From positions 1-7,440 of the forward strand of contig JAUSPL010000267.1 of the NCBI GenBank assembly GCA_030656535.1: a stretch of 7,440 nt of DNA. The letters are read 5' to 3'. Shown here one piece after another: positions 1 to 5,790 of this stretch (positions are counted from its first letter, which is position 1; each line of letters starts with the position of its first letter). The translations under genes and the position numbers were made by a program. The notes beneath the pieces were generated by a model. That model saw only the letters and a list, made by a program, of their open reading frames with translations. It ran no database searches and was not told where the DNA came from. The stretch comes from Gemmobacter sp. (lineage in GTDB: Bacteria > Pseudomonadota > Alphaproteobacteria > Rhodobacterales > Rhodobacteraceae).

Positions 1-222
1 AGACGTCAGAACCGTGCCTGCAAAGTCGATCCCCGGCACATGCGGATAGGTGCGGACCAACCCGCCACCTGACGCCATGCACAGCCCGTCCTTGTAGTTG
101 ACGGTCGAGTATTCCACCGCAACGGTCACATCGCCTTCCGGCAAACGGTCTTCGGGCAGCTGCTGAACCGAGGCCGTCACCGCCCCTTCGGAGCTTTTTT
201 CCACCACCAGTGCCTTGAACAT
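1..222 (-). CDS. YhdH/AcuI-family MDR oxidoreductase, N-terminal part (runs off left edge)
   Basis: The first 74 codons of a medium-chain dehydrogenase/reductase lacking the usual zinc-binding pattern are visible. The start is ATG at 222-220, preceded by a strong Shine-Dalgarno GGGGAGG seven bases upstream. Recognisable motifs of the YhdH/YhfP/AcuI group are LPEGDVTV (about residues 27-34), YSTVNYKDGL (about 38-47) and HVPGIDFAGTV (about 61-71), all from the GroES-like N-terminal fold. Members reduce activated double bonds with NADPH: AcuI reduces acryloyl-CoA to propionyl-CoA, and others act on quinones or enones. The Rossmann domain lies outside the window, so substrate cannot be judged and I withhold a gene symbol. 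It lies 123 bases downstream of the DinB-like gene on the same strand, so it may be read through from that operon or have its own promoter. Confidence 0.87.
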   Translation of the reverse strand, partial: MFKALVVEKSSEGAVTASVQQLPEDRLPEGDVTVAVEYSTVNYKDGLCMASGGGLVRTYPHVPGIDFAGTVLTS

Positions 223-345
223 GCCGACCTCCCCTCGCATCAGTTTTCGCCCCGATTGTTCCACCCTGGCCAAGCCTGCGCAACCATGCCGTCGGCCTTT
301 TTCTGAAATGGGGTGAGGCCTTCCGTTCGCAATGTCCCAAGACCC
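223..345. other. Intergenic spacer with no clear terminator
   Basis: These 123 bases separate the DinB-like stop codon from the start of the oxidoreductase, both on the minus strand. No convincing hairpin followed by a T run is visible, so read-through is possible. On the minus strand TTGCGC followed 17 bases later by AACAAT is the best promoter-like pair, but it matches the consensus poorly. Confidence 0.4.
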
Positions 346-861
346 TCAGATCGTGTCGAAATCGGCGGGCATCAAGAACAGATCGGTGTCGTCGGGCCGG
401 GCACCTGCCGCCGTCAGCATGGCGTGAACCTGTCCCCGATGGTGTGTCTGATGATTGAAGAAATGCATGACACACACGGCCTTTGGTCGACTGACACCCC
501 GTCCCAGCACGCCAGAGTACCAGTAAAGATCGCCCGCCAGATCATCTGGCCCCAGTCGACCGGCCCAGTCGGTGATGCGCGCATCCGTGGCCGCGCGTTC
601 GCGTCGATAATCGCCCCAGTCGGGAAAGGCGTCAGGGCTTGCGCTTGTGCCACCTTCGGGGCGCTGCCCGCCGTCCAACCGGCTGAGCCAGACCAGATCG
701 GCCCACAACAGATGCGACAGCGTGCCCGCGATCGACCCGAAATAGGCCCCACGTGGTGCGTTGCGGGCCTCAGGGGTCAGCCCCGTTGCGGCGGTCACAA
801 GGCTGCGGTTCTGCCACAGATTGTATCTGGCCAGCATGACGCAATAGTCAGGTGATATCAC
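346..861 (-). CDS. DinB/YfiT-family putative metal-dependent protein
   Basis: This 171-residue protein is the full length of a DinB-like four-helix-bundle protein. The family places three histidines around a divalent metal; some relatives are thiol transferases using bacillithiol or mycothiol, while most are uncharacterised. Visible signatures are the N-terminal ARYNLWQNR (11-19), His50 in SHLLWAD, and the C-terminal HFFNHQTHHRGQ (133-144), in which His137 and His141 are the likely remaining ligands. The start is GTG at 861-859; it overlaps the stop of the upstream DUF1326 gene in a GTGA tetranucleotide and has GGAAGGGG about 8 bases upstream. An ATG nine codons in is possible, but it would lose the conserved N-terminus. 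It is the third gene of the DUF2182-DUF1326-DinB operon. The family call is firm; the reaction is unknown. Confidence 0.9.
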   Translation of the reverse strand: MISPDYCVMLARYNLWQNRSLVTAATGLTPEARNAPRGAYFGSIAGTLSHLLWADLVWLSRLDGGQRPEGGTSASPDAFPDWGDYRRERAATDARITDWAGRLGPDDLAGDLYWYSGVLGRGVSRPKAVCVMHFFNHQTHHRGQVHAMLTAAGARPDDTDLFLMPADFDTI

Positions 862-1541
862 CGTCCGGGCCCCTTCCAGTCGATCTGACAGATTTCGGCG
901 CTGCGACCGTCGAAATCCCAGACCCGGCCAAAAGCCCGCACCCGCCCCTTGGTCGCGGTAGCCACCGTGATGTCCGGCCCCATCCAGTACTGCGTGTTCG
1001 TCACCACGATGTCCCGGTTCGGGTCGGACCCGCGCACCGGGACCACCTCGCCCTGAATCTTTTTGCCGACGGTCAGGCGCCGCGCATCGCCTTCGGTTTC
1101 GAACACGACGGGCGCGCGTTCTGCGCCCAGAAACTCGCTGACCAGCATGGCAAACAGACCTGTGGTGCCCTTGGCCTTGCCCGAAAACACCTGCACCAAC
1201 CCGTGGTACGCCGCATCCGACGCCCGGTCATCTATGAACGCCGCCGCCTTCCAGTTGCCGCGCGCCATCAGCCCCGGAATTTCAAGCAACAAGCCGACAT
1301 TCAGCCCCGACAGATCCTCATCGCCATAGTGGCCGGTGTCGATCCGTACCCCGGCCCAGGCCTGGCAATAGCCTTCGGTGGGCGCGTGGTTGCCAAGACT
1401 GACCACACAGGGGCAAAACACCGTGCAGTTGCAGTTCAGGATCAGCTCGCCCTTGATCGCCCAAGGGACCAGACCATGATCCTTGCGTGCGGCCGCCGGG
1501 TGGCGGGATGAAATCTCGGGCGCGCTCAAACGGTCTGTCAC
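858..1541 (-). CDS. DUF1326 domain-containing protein
   Basis: This 227-residue cytosolic protein lacks a signal peptide or membrane segment. Its hallmark is the cysteine cluster CNCTVFCPC at residues 37-45 (Cys37, 39, 43, 45), typical of DUF1326 and suggestive of metal or redox chemistry, with a further Cys at 59. The conserved core continues through GYCQAWAGVRIDTGHYGD (57-74), and the C-terminus ends in VRAFGRVWDFDGRSAEICQIDW. The frame stays open far upstream, inside the DUF2182 gene, but the true start is almost certainly GTG 1541-1539: it overlaps the upstream TGA as GTGA and has GGGGGA five bases before it. DUF1326 genes commonly sit beside DUF2182 genes, as here, so the two products probably act together. 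No biochemical function is established to my knowledge. Confidence 0.9.
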   Translation of the reverse strand: MTDRLSAPEISSRHPAAARKDHGLVPWAIKGELILNCNCTVFCPCVVSLGNHAPTEGYCQAWAGVRIDTGHYGDEDLSGLNVGLLLEIPGLMARGNWKAAAFIDDRASDAAYHGLVQVFSGKAKGTTGLFAMLVSEFLGAERAPVVFETEGDARRLTVGKKIQGEVVPVRGSDPNRDIVVTNTQYWMGPDITVATATKGRVRAFGRVWDFDGRSAEICQIDWKGPGR

Positions 1542-2341
1542 AGCAATCCCCCATAGGCAAAAACGCCGGTAACGGCAGCAGCGGCCAACAAGGCCCAACC
1601 CAAAGGCCGGGTCAGTGGACGCCCGATATCCGGCAATTTTTCCATCACCATCAGCGCCGTGGCAAGCCCCATCCACAAAAGATTGGTCATACCCCCGACG
1701 AATGCCAGTGCCATCAACGCCCAGCAACACCCCAGACACACCAAACCCAGCCGGACCCCGGCCATCAGTGCCCCCGACACCCCCGGACGCCAGCGTTCCA
1801 TGAAGAATGTCAAAGGCATCCGGCAGCGTGACAGGCACGCCTCCTTCAGCCGTGAAAACTGGTATGCCCCGGCCGCCGCGAACAAGGCCGCTGTCAGCCA
1901 ACCGGACAGGCTTGCGCCGTTCGCACCAAGCAGGCCGCGCGCCGTCAATCCCGATTGCGCCACGGCAAACAACCCCGAAGCCCCCAGCCAGACCGCCAGA
2001 TACCCCGCGATCAGTGCAAAAGTGCCTGACGCACCGCCCGATGCAGCCCCCGGCAGCCGGGTCCAGGTGACAATCGCAGGCACGGCCGTCGGCGCCATCA
2101 TTGCAACCGACATCACCGCCCACATGGAAAACAGAGCCCGGTACCCCATGCTGTCCGCCCCGGCACCGCACAGGTCGGCCAGCAGCGCCAACCCGAACGC
2201 GGACCCGTCAACGCGCGGGTCCTGCCCCATCGCCCATAGTGCGGCCCACGCAAGCAGCACGACCCCATAAAACCAGACCCAGCCGACAACGCGCCCACTG
2301 AGGCCAAAGACCAAACTGTCGCCTGCCCGTTTCAGCACCAC
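1538..2341 (-). CDS. DUF2182 family integral membrane protein
   Basis: A polytopic inner-membrane protein of about 267 residues with roughly six or seven hydrophobic segments. DUF2182 signatures are WAVMSVAMMAPTAVP (about 74-88, numbered from GTG 2341), YQFSRLKEACLSRCRMP (160-176) and GLVCLGCCWALMAL (199-212). Cys169, 173, 202, 205 and 206, plus methionine-rich helices, give it potential soft-metal or thiol ligands; the family has been described as a predicted metal-binding membrane protein. The frame is open back to GTG 2410, but that start has no Shine-Dalgarno and would add a polar 23-residue tail. GTG 2341 (or the adjacent GTG 2338) follows GGGGT and is preferred. It is the first gene of the three-gene operon, and its stop overlaps the DUF1326 start by four bases. 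Confidence 0.86.
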   Translation of the reverse strand: MVLKRAGDSLVFGLSGRVVGWVWFYGVVLLAWAALWAMGQDPRVDGSAFGLALLADLCGAGADSMGYRALFSMWAVMSVAMMAPTAVPAIVTWTRLPGAASGGASGTFALIAGYLAVWLGASGLFAVAQSGLTARGLLGANGASLSGWLTAALFAAAGAYQFSRLKEACLSRCRMPLTFFMERWRPGVSGALMAGVRLGLVCLGCCWALMALAFVGGMTNLLWMGLATALMVMEKLPDIGRPLTRPLGWALLAAAAVTGVFAYGGLL

Positions 2342-2472
2342 TTTACCCCGGCTTGTTGCCGACCATTGCCCAATCAGACAGCAGTTGACCTGTATGGATG
2401 CAATAAACACTTGAGAGGGCGCGATGGGTCAACTAGCAATCTACAGGATACACTCGCAACATGGGGAACTAC
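2342..2472. promoter_or_regulatory. Divergent promoter region between the DUF2182 operon and the PotD-like gene
   Basis: This spacer of about 130 bases must hold promoters for both directions. On the minus strand TTGACC (2433-2428) is followed by an AT-rich TTTATT-like stretch near 2403-2408. If this is the promoter, transcription starts downstream of GTG 2410, which supports the shorter DUF2182 start. On the plus strand TTGACC (2385-2390) and TTGAGA (2411-2416) are possible -35 boxes, without a good -10 partner at ideal spacing. The 8-bp inverted repeat AGTTGACC/GGTCAACT (2383-2390 and 2428-2435) spans the region and could be an operator. Confidence 0.35.
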
Positions 2473-3522
2473 ATGAAACACAGCAATGCCCTTTTGGCAT
2501 CAGTGGCCTCGCTTGCCATCGCCCTACCCGCCTATGCCGCCGACAAGGACCTGATCGTGTTCGACTGGGCTGGCTTTGAAATTGATGGCCTGACCTCGGA
2601 CTATGTTGCCAAGAATGGCGACTTGCCAACCTTTGCCCTGTTTGGAGATGACGACGAGGCGTTCCAGAAGGTCGCGTCGGGGTTCAAGGTCGACATCGTG
2701 CACCCGTGTTCGCAAATGGTATCAAAGTACCGCGATGCCGGGCTGATCGAGCCTTGGGACACCGCGCGCCTGCCGTTCCTTGACGATATCCCGGCCGAGT
2801 TCCTGAATTCGCCGGTATTCAAGGATGACGCGGGTCTGTGGTATGTGCCGTCCTATTGGGGGGCTACTGCCGTTGCCTACAACACCGACACCGTCCCCGC
2901 CGAAGACGTGTCCACGCTGCAGGTGTTCACCAACCCCAAGTATCAGGGCAAGACTTCGCTGCCCGACAGTTCCGATGACGTCTGGGCGCTGGCTTACCTT
3001 GCCACTGGCGTCAGCGACTGGACTGCGGTCACCGACGATCAGTTCAAGGCGGCCGCCGAATGGCTGCGCGCGGCCAACGCCAATGTCTATGCCTATTGGG
3101 CCGACCCGTCGGAACAGGTGCAACTGATGGCCAACGGCGCGGTACAGGTTGCCTGGTCCTGGAACGATGGCGTGGCCTTGCTGAAGGCCGAGAATTACCC
3201 GGTCGGATTTCAGCGCGAAGCCAAGGAAGGGTCTTCCACCTTTGTTTGCGGTTTCGTGAACATGAAGGACGGCCCCGGGTCCGAGGACAAGGTCTATGAC
3301 TTTGTCAATTCATGGCTGCGTGCCGACGCCGCCCCGGTTCTGGTGGATGAACTGGGCTATGGACATGCCAACGCCAAAGGGATGGCGTCGAAAACAGCCG
3401 AAGACCTGCTGGCTGCGGGCCTTGGCGCGATCAATGCCCCGAACCTCGCGCAGGTTCCCAACGACCCGGCACTGCGCGAACGCCAACTGGCCGAATTCGA
3501 AAAGATCAAGGCCGGGTTCTGA
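2473..3522 (+). CDS. PotD/PotF-like ABC transporter substrate-binding protein (extracellular solute-binding)
   Basis: A 349-residue periplasmic binding protein of the spermidine/putrescine-binding class. Residues 1-22 form a clear Sec signal peptide: Lys at position 2, a hydrophobic core, and cleavage after AYA before ADKD. The mature protein begins LIVFDWAGFE, typical of this class, and includes WYVPSYWGATAVAYNTD, AYWADPSEQVQLMANGAVQVAWSW and FVNSWL, the usual two-lobe hinge and ligand regions. Cys79 (HPCSQ) and Cys259 (FVCGF) are the only mature-chain cysteines and could form a disulfide. I chose ATG 2473 over the in-frame ATG 2461 because GGGGA at 2463-2467 makes a good Shine-Dalgarno for it and the signal peptide then has normal length. 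No permease or ATPase follows; a terminator comes 27 bases after the stop. The exact ligand cannot be read from sequence. Confidence 0.92.
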   Translation: MKHSNALLASVASLAIALPAYAADKDLIVFDWAGFEIDGLTSDYVAKNGDLPTFALFGDDDEAFQKVASGFKVDIVHPCSQMVSKYRDAGLIEPWDTARLPFLDDIPAEFLNSPVFKDDAGLWYVPSYWGATAVAYNTDTVPAEDVSTLQVFTNPKYQGKTSLPDSSDDVWALAYLATGVSDWTAVTDDQFKAAAEWLRAANANVYAYWADPSEQVQLMANGAVQVAWSWNDGVALLKAENYPVGFQREAKEGSSTFVCGFVNMKDGPGSEDKVYDFVNSWLRADAAPVLVDELGYGHANAKGMASKTAEDLLAAGLGAINAPNLAQVPNDPALRERQLAEFEKIKAGF

Positions 3523-3549
3523 TCCCAGCCCAAGCGGCAAGACACCATA

Positions 3550-3577
3550 AGCCCCGCCCGAAACGGCGGGGCTTTTT
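3550..3577 (+). terminator. Rho-independent terminator of the PotD-like gene
   Basis: AGCCCCGCC (3550-3558) pairs with GGCGGGGCT (3565-3573) around a six-base loop. This gives a 9-bp, GC-rich stem followed directly by TTTTT (3573-3577). It lies 27 bases after the stop codon and shows that the binding-protein gene is a single-gene transcript. Confidence 0.9.
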
Positions 3578-3645
3578 CGTTGCGCACAAGAAATGCTGCC
3601 GGTGCACCATGCGAAGGGTGCCCGATCCGGGCTGAAATACGCCCC

Positions 3646-3697
3646 GGCCCCGCAGGCGGCCCCGCAGGTTCCTAGCAAACGCCACAGACCCTGCGGG
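3646..3697. repeat. Short direct and inverted repeats upstream of ssrA
   Basis: GGCCCCGCAGG occurs twice in direct orientation (3646-3656 and 3658-3668). The second copy contains CCCGCAGG (3661-3668), which is complementary to CCTGCGGG (3690-3697), so a stem of 8 bp with a 21-base loop can form. It sits between the terminator and the ssrA promoter, outside any gene. It could be a regulatory site or simply a GC-rich relic. Confidence 0.5.
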
Positions 3698-3703
3698 TCA
3701 GGC

Positions 3704-3732
3704 TTGAATCCCGTCGCGCGCCGTCCTATATC
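3704..3732 (+). promoter_or_regulatory. Sigma-70 type promoter of ssrA
   Basis: TTGAAT (3704-3709) and TATATC (3727-3732) are separated by exactly 17 bases, a good housekeeping promoter. Transcription would begin at about 3739-3741, just before the acceptor piece of the tmRNA. Confidence 0.75.
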
Positions 3733-3739
3733 AGGGATG

Positions 3740-4056
3740 TTCCGGGCAACCGGGACTATGGCGATAAACGCACCCATAATAAGCGGCTCGGACCCGGGGG
3801 CGGTACCCGGCGACTCCACCAATCCACCCGGCATTGCGGGGGCATGGGGTCGAAATAGGATCGACGAACGTCTAAAGGGGCCAGCTTTCGCTCGGTGAGC
3901 TACCACCGTTACCGGTGCAAAAGTACAGTTGCCAATGACAACCGTGCTCCGATGGCTCTGGCTGCGTAAGCAGTTCGAGGTATCGAAACTAAGTCCTTGC
4001 GGGTAGCACCGTAAGGCGGGGTTCGCAGGTACCTGGCAACAGAAACCTGCACCTAA
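3740..4056 (+). ncRNA. ssrA: Two-piece (circularly permuted) alphaproteobacterial tmRNA
   Basis: tmRNA rescues stalled ribosomes by trans-translation and tags the nascent peptide for proteolysis. The gene is permuted: the tRNA-like 3' end comes first and the mature 5' end follows. The acceptor piece (about 3740-3821) has a T-stem CCGGG/CCCGG (3794-3798, 3806-3810) with the atypical loop GGCGGTA, then CGACTCC and ACCA (CCA at 3819-3821). The coding piece starts with GGGGTCG at 3846-3852, which pairs over 7 bp with CGACTCC (3811-3817); the third pair is the G-U wobble recognised by alanyl-tRNA synthetase. About 24 intervening bases (3822-3845) should be processed out. The tag frame lies at 3931-3969, and a terminal helix GCAGGT/ACCTGC (4025-4030, 4045-4050) closes the coding piece. 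The outer ends are approximate: the 5' end is inferred from the promoter, the 3' end from the last helix. Confidence 0.96.
3931..3969 (+). other. tmRNA proteolysis tag reading frame
   Basis: GCC AAT GAC AAC onward encodes ANDNRAPMALAA followed by TAA (3967-3969). The ANDN beginning and the ALAA ending are typical of alphaproteobacterial SsrA tags; the hydrophobic C-terminal ALAA is what ClpXP-type proteases recognise. The ribosome-charged alanine would precede this. The preceding AAGTACAGTT (3921-3930) is the usual context just before the resume codon; GCC is taken as the resume codon by family analogy. Confidence 0.9.
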
Positions 4057-4113
4057 TCCCCATAATCACCGCGTTTTTGCAGTCATATTCCGGCACAATC
4101 ACCGGTTGGCGCA
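4057..4113. other. Spacer between the tmRNA and the ChaC-like gene
   Basis: These 57 bases lie between two converging transcription units. AATCACCG occurs twice (near 4070 and 4100), and there is a short TTTTT at about 4074-4078. No hairpin long enough to call a terminator for either unit is visible. Confidence 0.4.
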
Positions 4114-4677
4114 TTACCCTTGCGCATCCGTGTCGCCTGACAGGGTGCGCACCCGGTCGGCCAGCCAGTCCAGGTCGGCATCTGCGATTCCCAGATCGTG
4201 CAGATGGGTGACCGTGCTCCACAGATAGTCCCGGTTGTGGCCTCTGCCGCCCGTCGCGCCCGCGATGATCTGCGCCTGATCCGCAGGGGTCAGCCCGCCG
4301 CAGTACTGCACATGGGCGGTGTCGATCACAAAGACCACTGCCTGGATTGTCCGGCCATCGCGTGCGGTCGCCGTGACCGTGGTTTCAAGATAGGCCGACG
4401 AGATCAATTCGCGTTCGCGCAACATCGCCAGGGTGGCGGCCTCGGTCCCCGGCGCGGCCCGAAACGCCACCCCATCGCACCAGCCGTCGGGATGCGCATC
4501 CAGCGCCAGCACCAGGCCGGGGTTTTCCTGCGTTCCCCTGTGATGGATCGACCACATGCAAAAACTGCGCTGCCAGCCCGCCACGCGCGCAACAACACGT
4601 TCGGCCACCGGAAACCCCGGGTTCCAGATCAGCGATCCATAGCCGAAAACCCAAAGCGGGGCGGGAGTGTCATGCAT
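4114..4677 (-). CDS. ChaC-type gamma-glutamylcyclotransferase (glutathione-specific)
   Basis: A 187-residue cytosolic enzyme of the ChaC/GGCT fold. The family converts gamma-glutamyl compounds, for ChaC members glutathione, to 5-oxoproline and the released amino acid or Cys-Gly. The substrate loop WVFGYGSLIWNPGF (9-22) is near the N-terminus as expected, followed by VAGWQRSFCMWS (32-43), the DGVAFR strand (68-73), and the RERELISSAYLE segment (87-98), which carries the likely catalytic glutamate (Glu90, less likely Glu88). CGGLTPADQAQIIAGATGGRGHNRDYLWSTV near the C-terminus is also typical. ATG 4677 was chosen because AAGGA lies eight bases upstream and the protein then has normal ChaC length; the frame remains open to 4932 without family resemblance. 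It diverges from the DUF2125 gene across 64 bases. An action on glutathione is inferred from family membership. Confidence 0.92.
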   Translation of the reverse strand: MHDTPAPLWVFGYGSLIWNPGFPVAERVVARVAGWQRSFCMWSIHHRGTQENPGLVLALDAHPDGWCDGVAFRAAPGTEAATLAMLRERELISSAYLETTVTATARDGRTIQAVVFVIDTAHVQYCGGLTPADQAQIIAGATGGRGHNRDYLWSTVTHLHDLGIADADLDWLADRVRTLSGDTDAQG

Positions 4678-4741
4678 GTGACTGGTCCTTGTGAGGCAGC
4701 CCCTGTAAACACCGGGACGCGGCGATTTGAAAGGGCGGACA
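4678..4741. promoter_or_regulatory. Divergent spacer between the ChaC-like and DUF2125 genes
   Basis: This 64-base gap carries the ribosome-binding sites for both genes (AAGGA for the minus-strand gene, AAAGGG for the plus-strand gene). It must also contain, or overlap with, the promoters. No clear -35/-10 pair could be picked out by eye. Confidence 0.35.
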
Positions 4742-5728
4742 ATGCGTGCACTGATCTGGGGCGTGATGCTGGCGGGCGTCCTTTGGTGCGGGTGGTGGTG
4801 GATCGCAGCCACGGGGCTGGATCGCGGCACTGATGCCTGGTTCAAAGCCCAGACCGACGCCGGGCGCATCGCCACGCGGTCCGGACAAGTCGTGCACGGT
4901 TTTCCCAGCCGGCTGGACCTGACGGTGGACAACCCCGTGCTGGGCGATCCCGCGACTGGTTATGGCTGGAGCGCGCCGTTTGTCCAGGTCTTCGCACTGA
5001 CCTACAAACCCTGGCACCTTATCGCTGCCTTTGCGCCCGAACAGACCGTCTCTCTGCCCGATGGCTCCTCGCTGCGCGTCACGGCGGACAAACTGATGGC
5101 CAGTCTGATCGTCAAACCCGGTCCGGCGCTGACGCTTGACCGCAGCACGCTGACAGGGGACGGCCTGCGTGTGGACCGCGCGGGTATCGCGGTCGACATC
5201 GAAAGCCTTCGGTTTGGCACCCGACAAGGGGCAGCGGCACACTCGCATGATCTGGCGCTGGAACTGATCGGCGTCACACCGGGCGCGTTGCCCCCCGAAA
5301 CCGGACTTGCGGCGCGGATCGACGTGCTGCGGCTGGAAACTGACCTGACGTTCGACGCCCCGCTGGACCGCCATTCGGCAACCACGCGCCCAAACCTGAT
5401 TGCGGTGAACTTGCGCGAGGCGCGGGTGAACTGGGGGGATCTGGTGGTGCATGGTGCGGGCCGGGTGGCACCGGACGCCACCGGGCGGGCCGAAGGGCGC
5501 ATCGACATCCGAATTGAAAACTGGCGACTGGCGCTGAAGGCTGCGGTGGCGGCCGGGTTGATCACGCCCGATGTGGCCCCCACTTGGGCCAAGGGTCTTG
5601 ACCTGTTGGAAAAGGCGGGCAACGCCCCCGAGGGCCAGCTGTCGTTGCCATTGATCCTTGGCAACGGGCGGATGTCGCTTGGCCCCCTGCCCCTGGGACC
5701 GGCGCCCCTGTTGACCATCGGCGATTGA
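4742..5728 (+). CDS. DUF2125 domain-containing membrane-anchored protein
   Basis: A 328-residue protein of a family seen mainly in Alphaproteobacteria and without known function. Residues 4-23 form one hydrophobic, tryptophan-rich segment that acts as a signal anchor or uncleaved signal peptide; the rest is predicted periplasmic. Family features are the early GFPSRLDLTVDNP (53-65), YGWSAPFVQVFALTYKPWHLIAAF (about 79-102) and the alternating polar/hydrophobic, beta-rich body, reminiscent of AsmA-like lipid-transport or envelope proteins, although that likeness is only impressionistic. The start is ATG 4742 with AAAGGG six bases upstream; an in-frame TTG at 4727 would overlap this Shine-Dalgarno and is rejected. 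Its stop codon overlaps a TTGACA hexamer that probably belongs to the next gene's promoter. Confidence 0.88.
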   Translation: MRALIWGVMLAGVLWCGWWWIAATGLDRGTDAWFKAQTDAGRIATRSGQVVHGFPSRLDLTVDNPVLGDPATGYGWSAPFVQVFALTYKPWHLIAAFAPEQTVSLPDGSSLRVTADKLMASLIVKPGPALTLDRSTLTGDGLRVDRAGIAVDIESLRFGTRQGAAAHSHDLALELIGVTPGALPPETGLAARIDVLRLETDLTFDAPLDRHSATTRPNLIAVNLREARVNWGDLVVHGAGRVAPDATGRAEGRIDIRIENWRLALKAAVAAGLITPDVAPTWAKGLDLLEKAGNAPEGQLSLPLILGNGRMSLGPLPLGPAPLLTIGD

Positions 5729-5752
5729 CATTTTCCGGTGATCTCTCACAAT
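5725..5752 (+). promoter_or_regulatory. Candidate promoter of the broken oxygenase gene
   Basis: A perfect -35 hexamer TTGACA (5725-5730) is followed 16 bases later by CACAAT (5747-5752, four of six matches to the -10 consensus). The -35 overlaps the end of the DUF2125 gene. Transcription would start near 5759, leaving a leader of about 30 bases before the Shine-Dalgarno AAGGA at 5779-5783. Confidence 0.5.
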
Positions 5753-5790
5753 TCAGTCAATAAAGGGCGCGAATTGAGAAGGAACCATGC

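Noticed and set aside
313..855. Plus-strand open frame opposite the DinB-like gene
   Set aside because: The minus-strand frame has the DinB histidine motifs and an operonic start; the plus-strand translation has none of this.
852..1511. Plus-strand open frame of 219 codons opposite DUF1326
   Set aside because: The composition is that of an antisense shadow; the CxCxxxCxC protein on the other strand is clearly real.
1542..2171. N-terminal extension of DUF1326 to give a 437-residue protein
   Set aside because: The extra frame lies entirely inside the DUF2182 gene; GTG 1541 has a Shine-Dalgarno and the stop/start overlap.
1659..2270. Plus-strand open frame opposite the DUF2182 gene
   Set aside because: The translation is Pro/Ala/Arg/Thr-rich low complexity, the complement of a hydrophobic membrane protein.
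3780..3821. Possible tRNA gene ending in CCA
   Set aside because: The T-arm and CCA belong to the permuted tmRNA: there is no anticodon arm upstream, and the acceptor strand pairs with 3846-3852 downstream.
3593..3898. Plus-strand open frame of 101 codons before and within ssrA
   Set aside because: It overlaps the ssrA promoter and acceptor piece and has no protein-like signature.
3310..3906. Minus-strand open frame spanning the binding-protein end, terminator and tmRNA acceptor piece
   Set aside because: It crosses a terminator and a structural RNA gene and matches no family.
4670..5749. Long minus-strand open frame (359 codons) opposite the DUF2125 gene
   Set aside because: It is antisense to a recognised gene with a good ribosome-binding site. 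Its translation is Arg/Gln/Gly-rich, has no family resemblance, and arises from GC-rich codon bias.
5749..5776. CAATTC...GAATTG inverted repeat in the leader of the oxygenase gene
   Set aside because: Only six AT-rich base pairs across a 16-base gap; expected by chance and not extended on either side.
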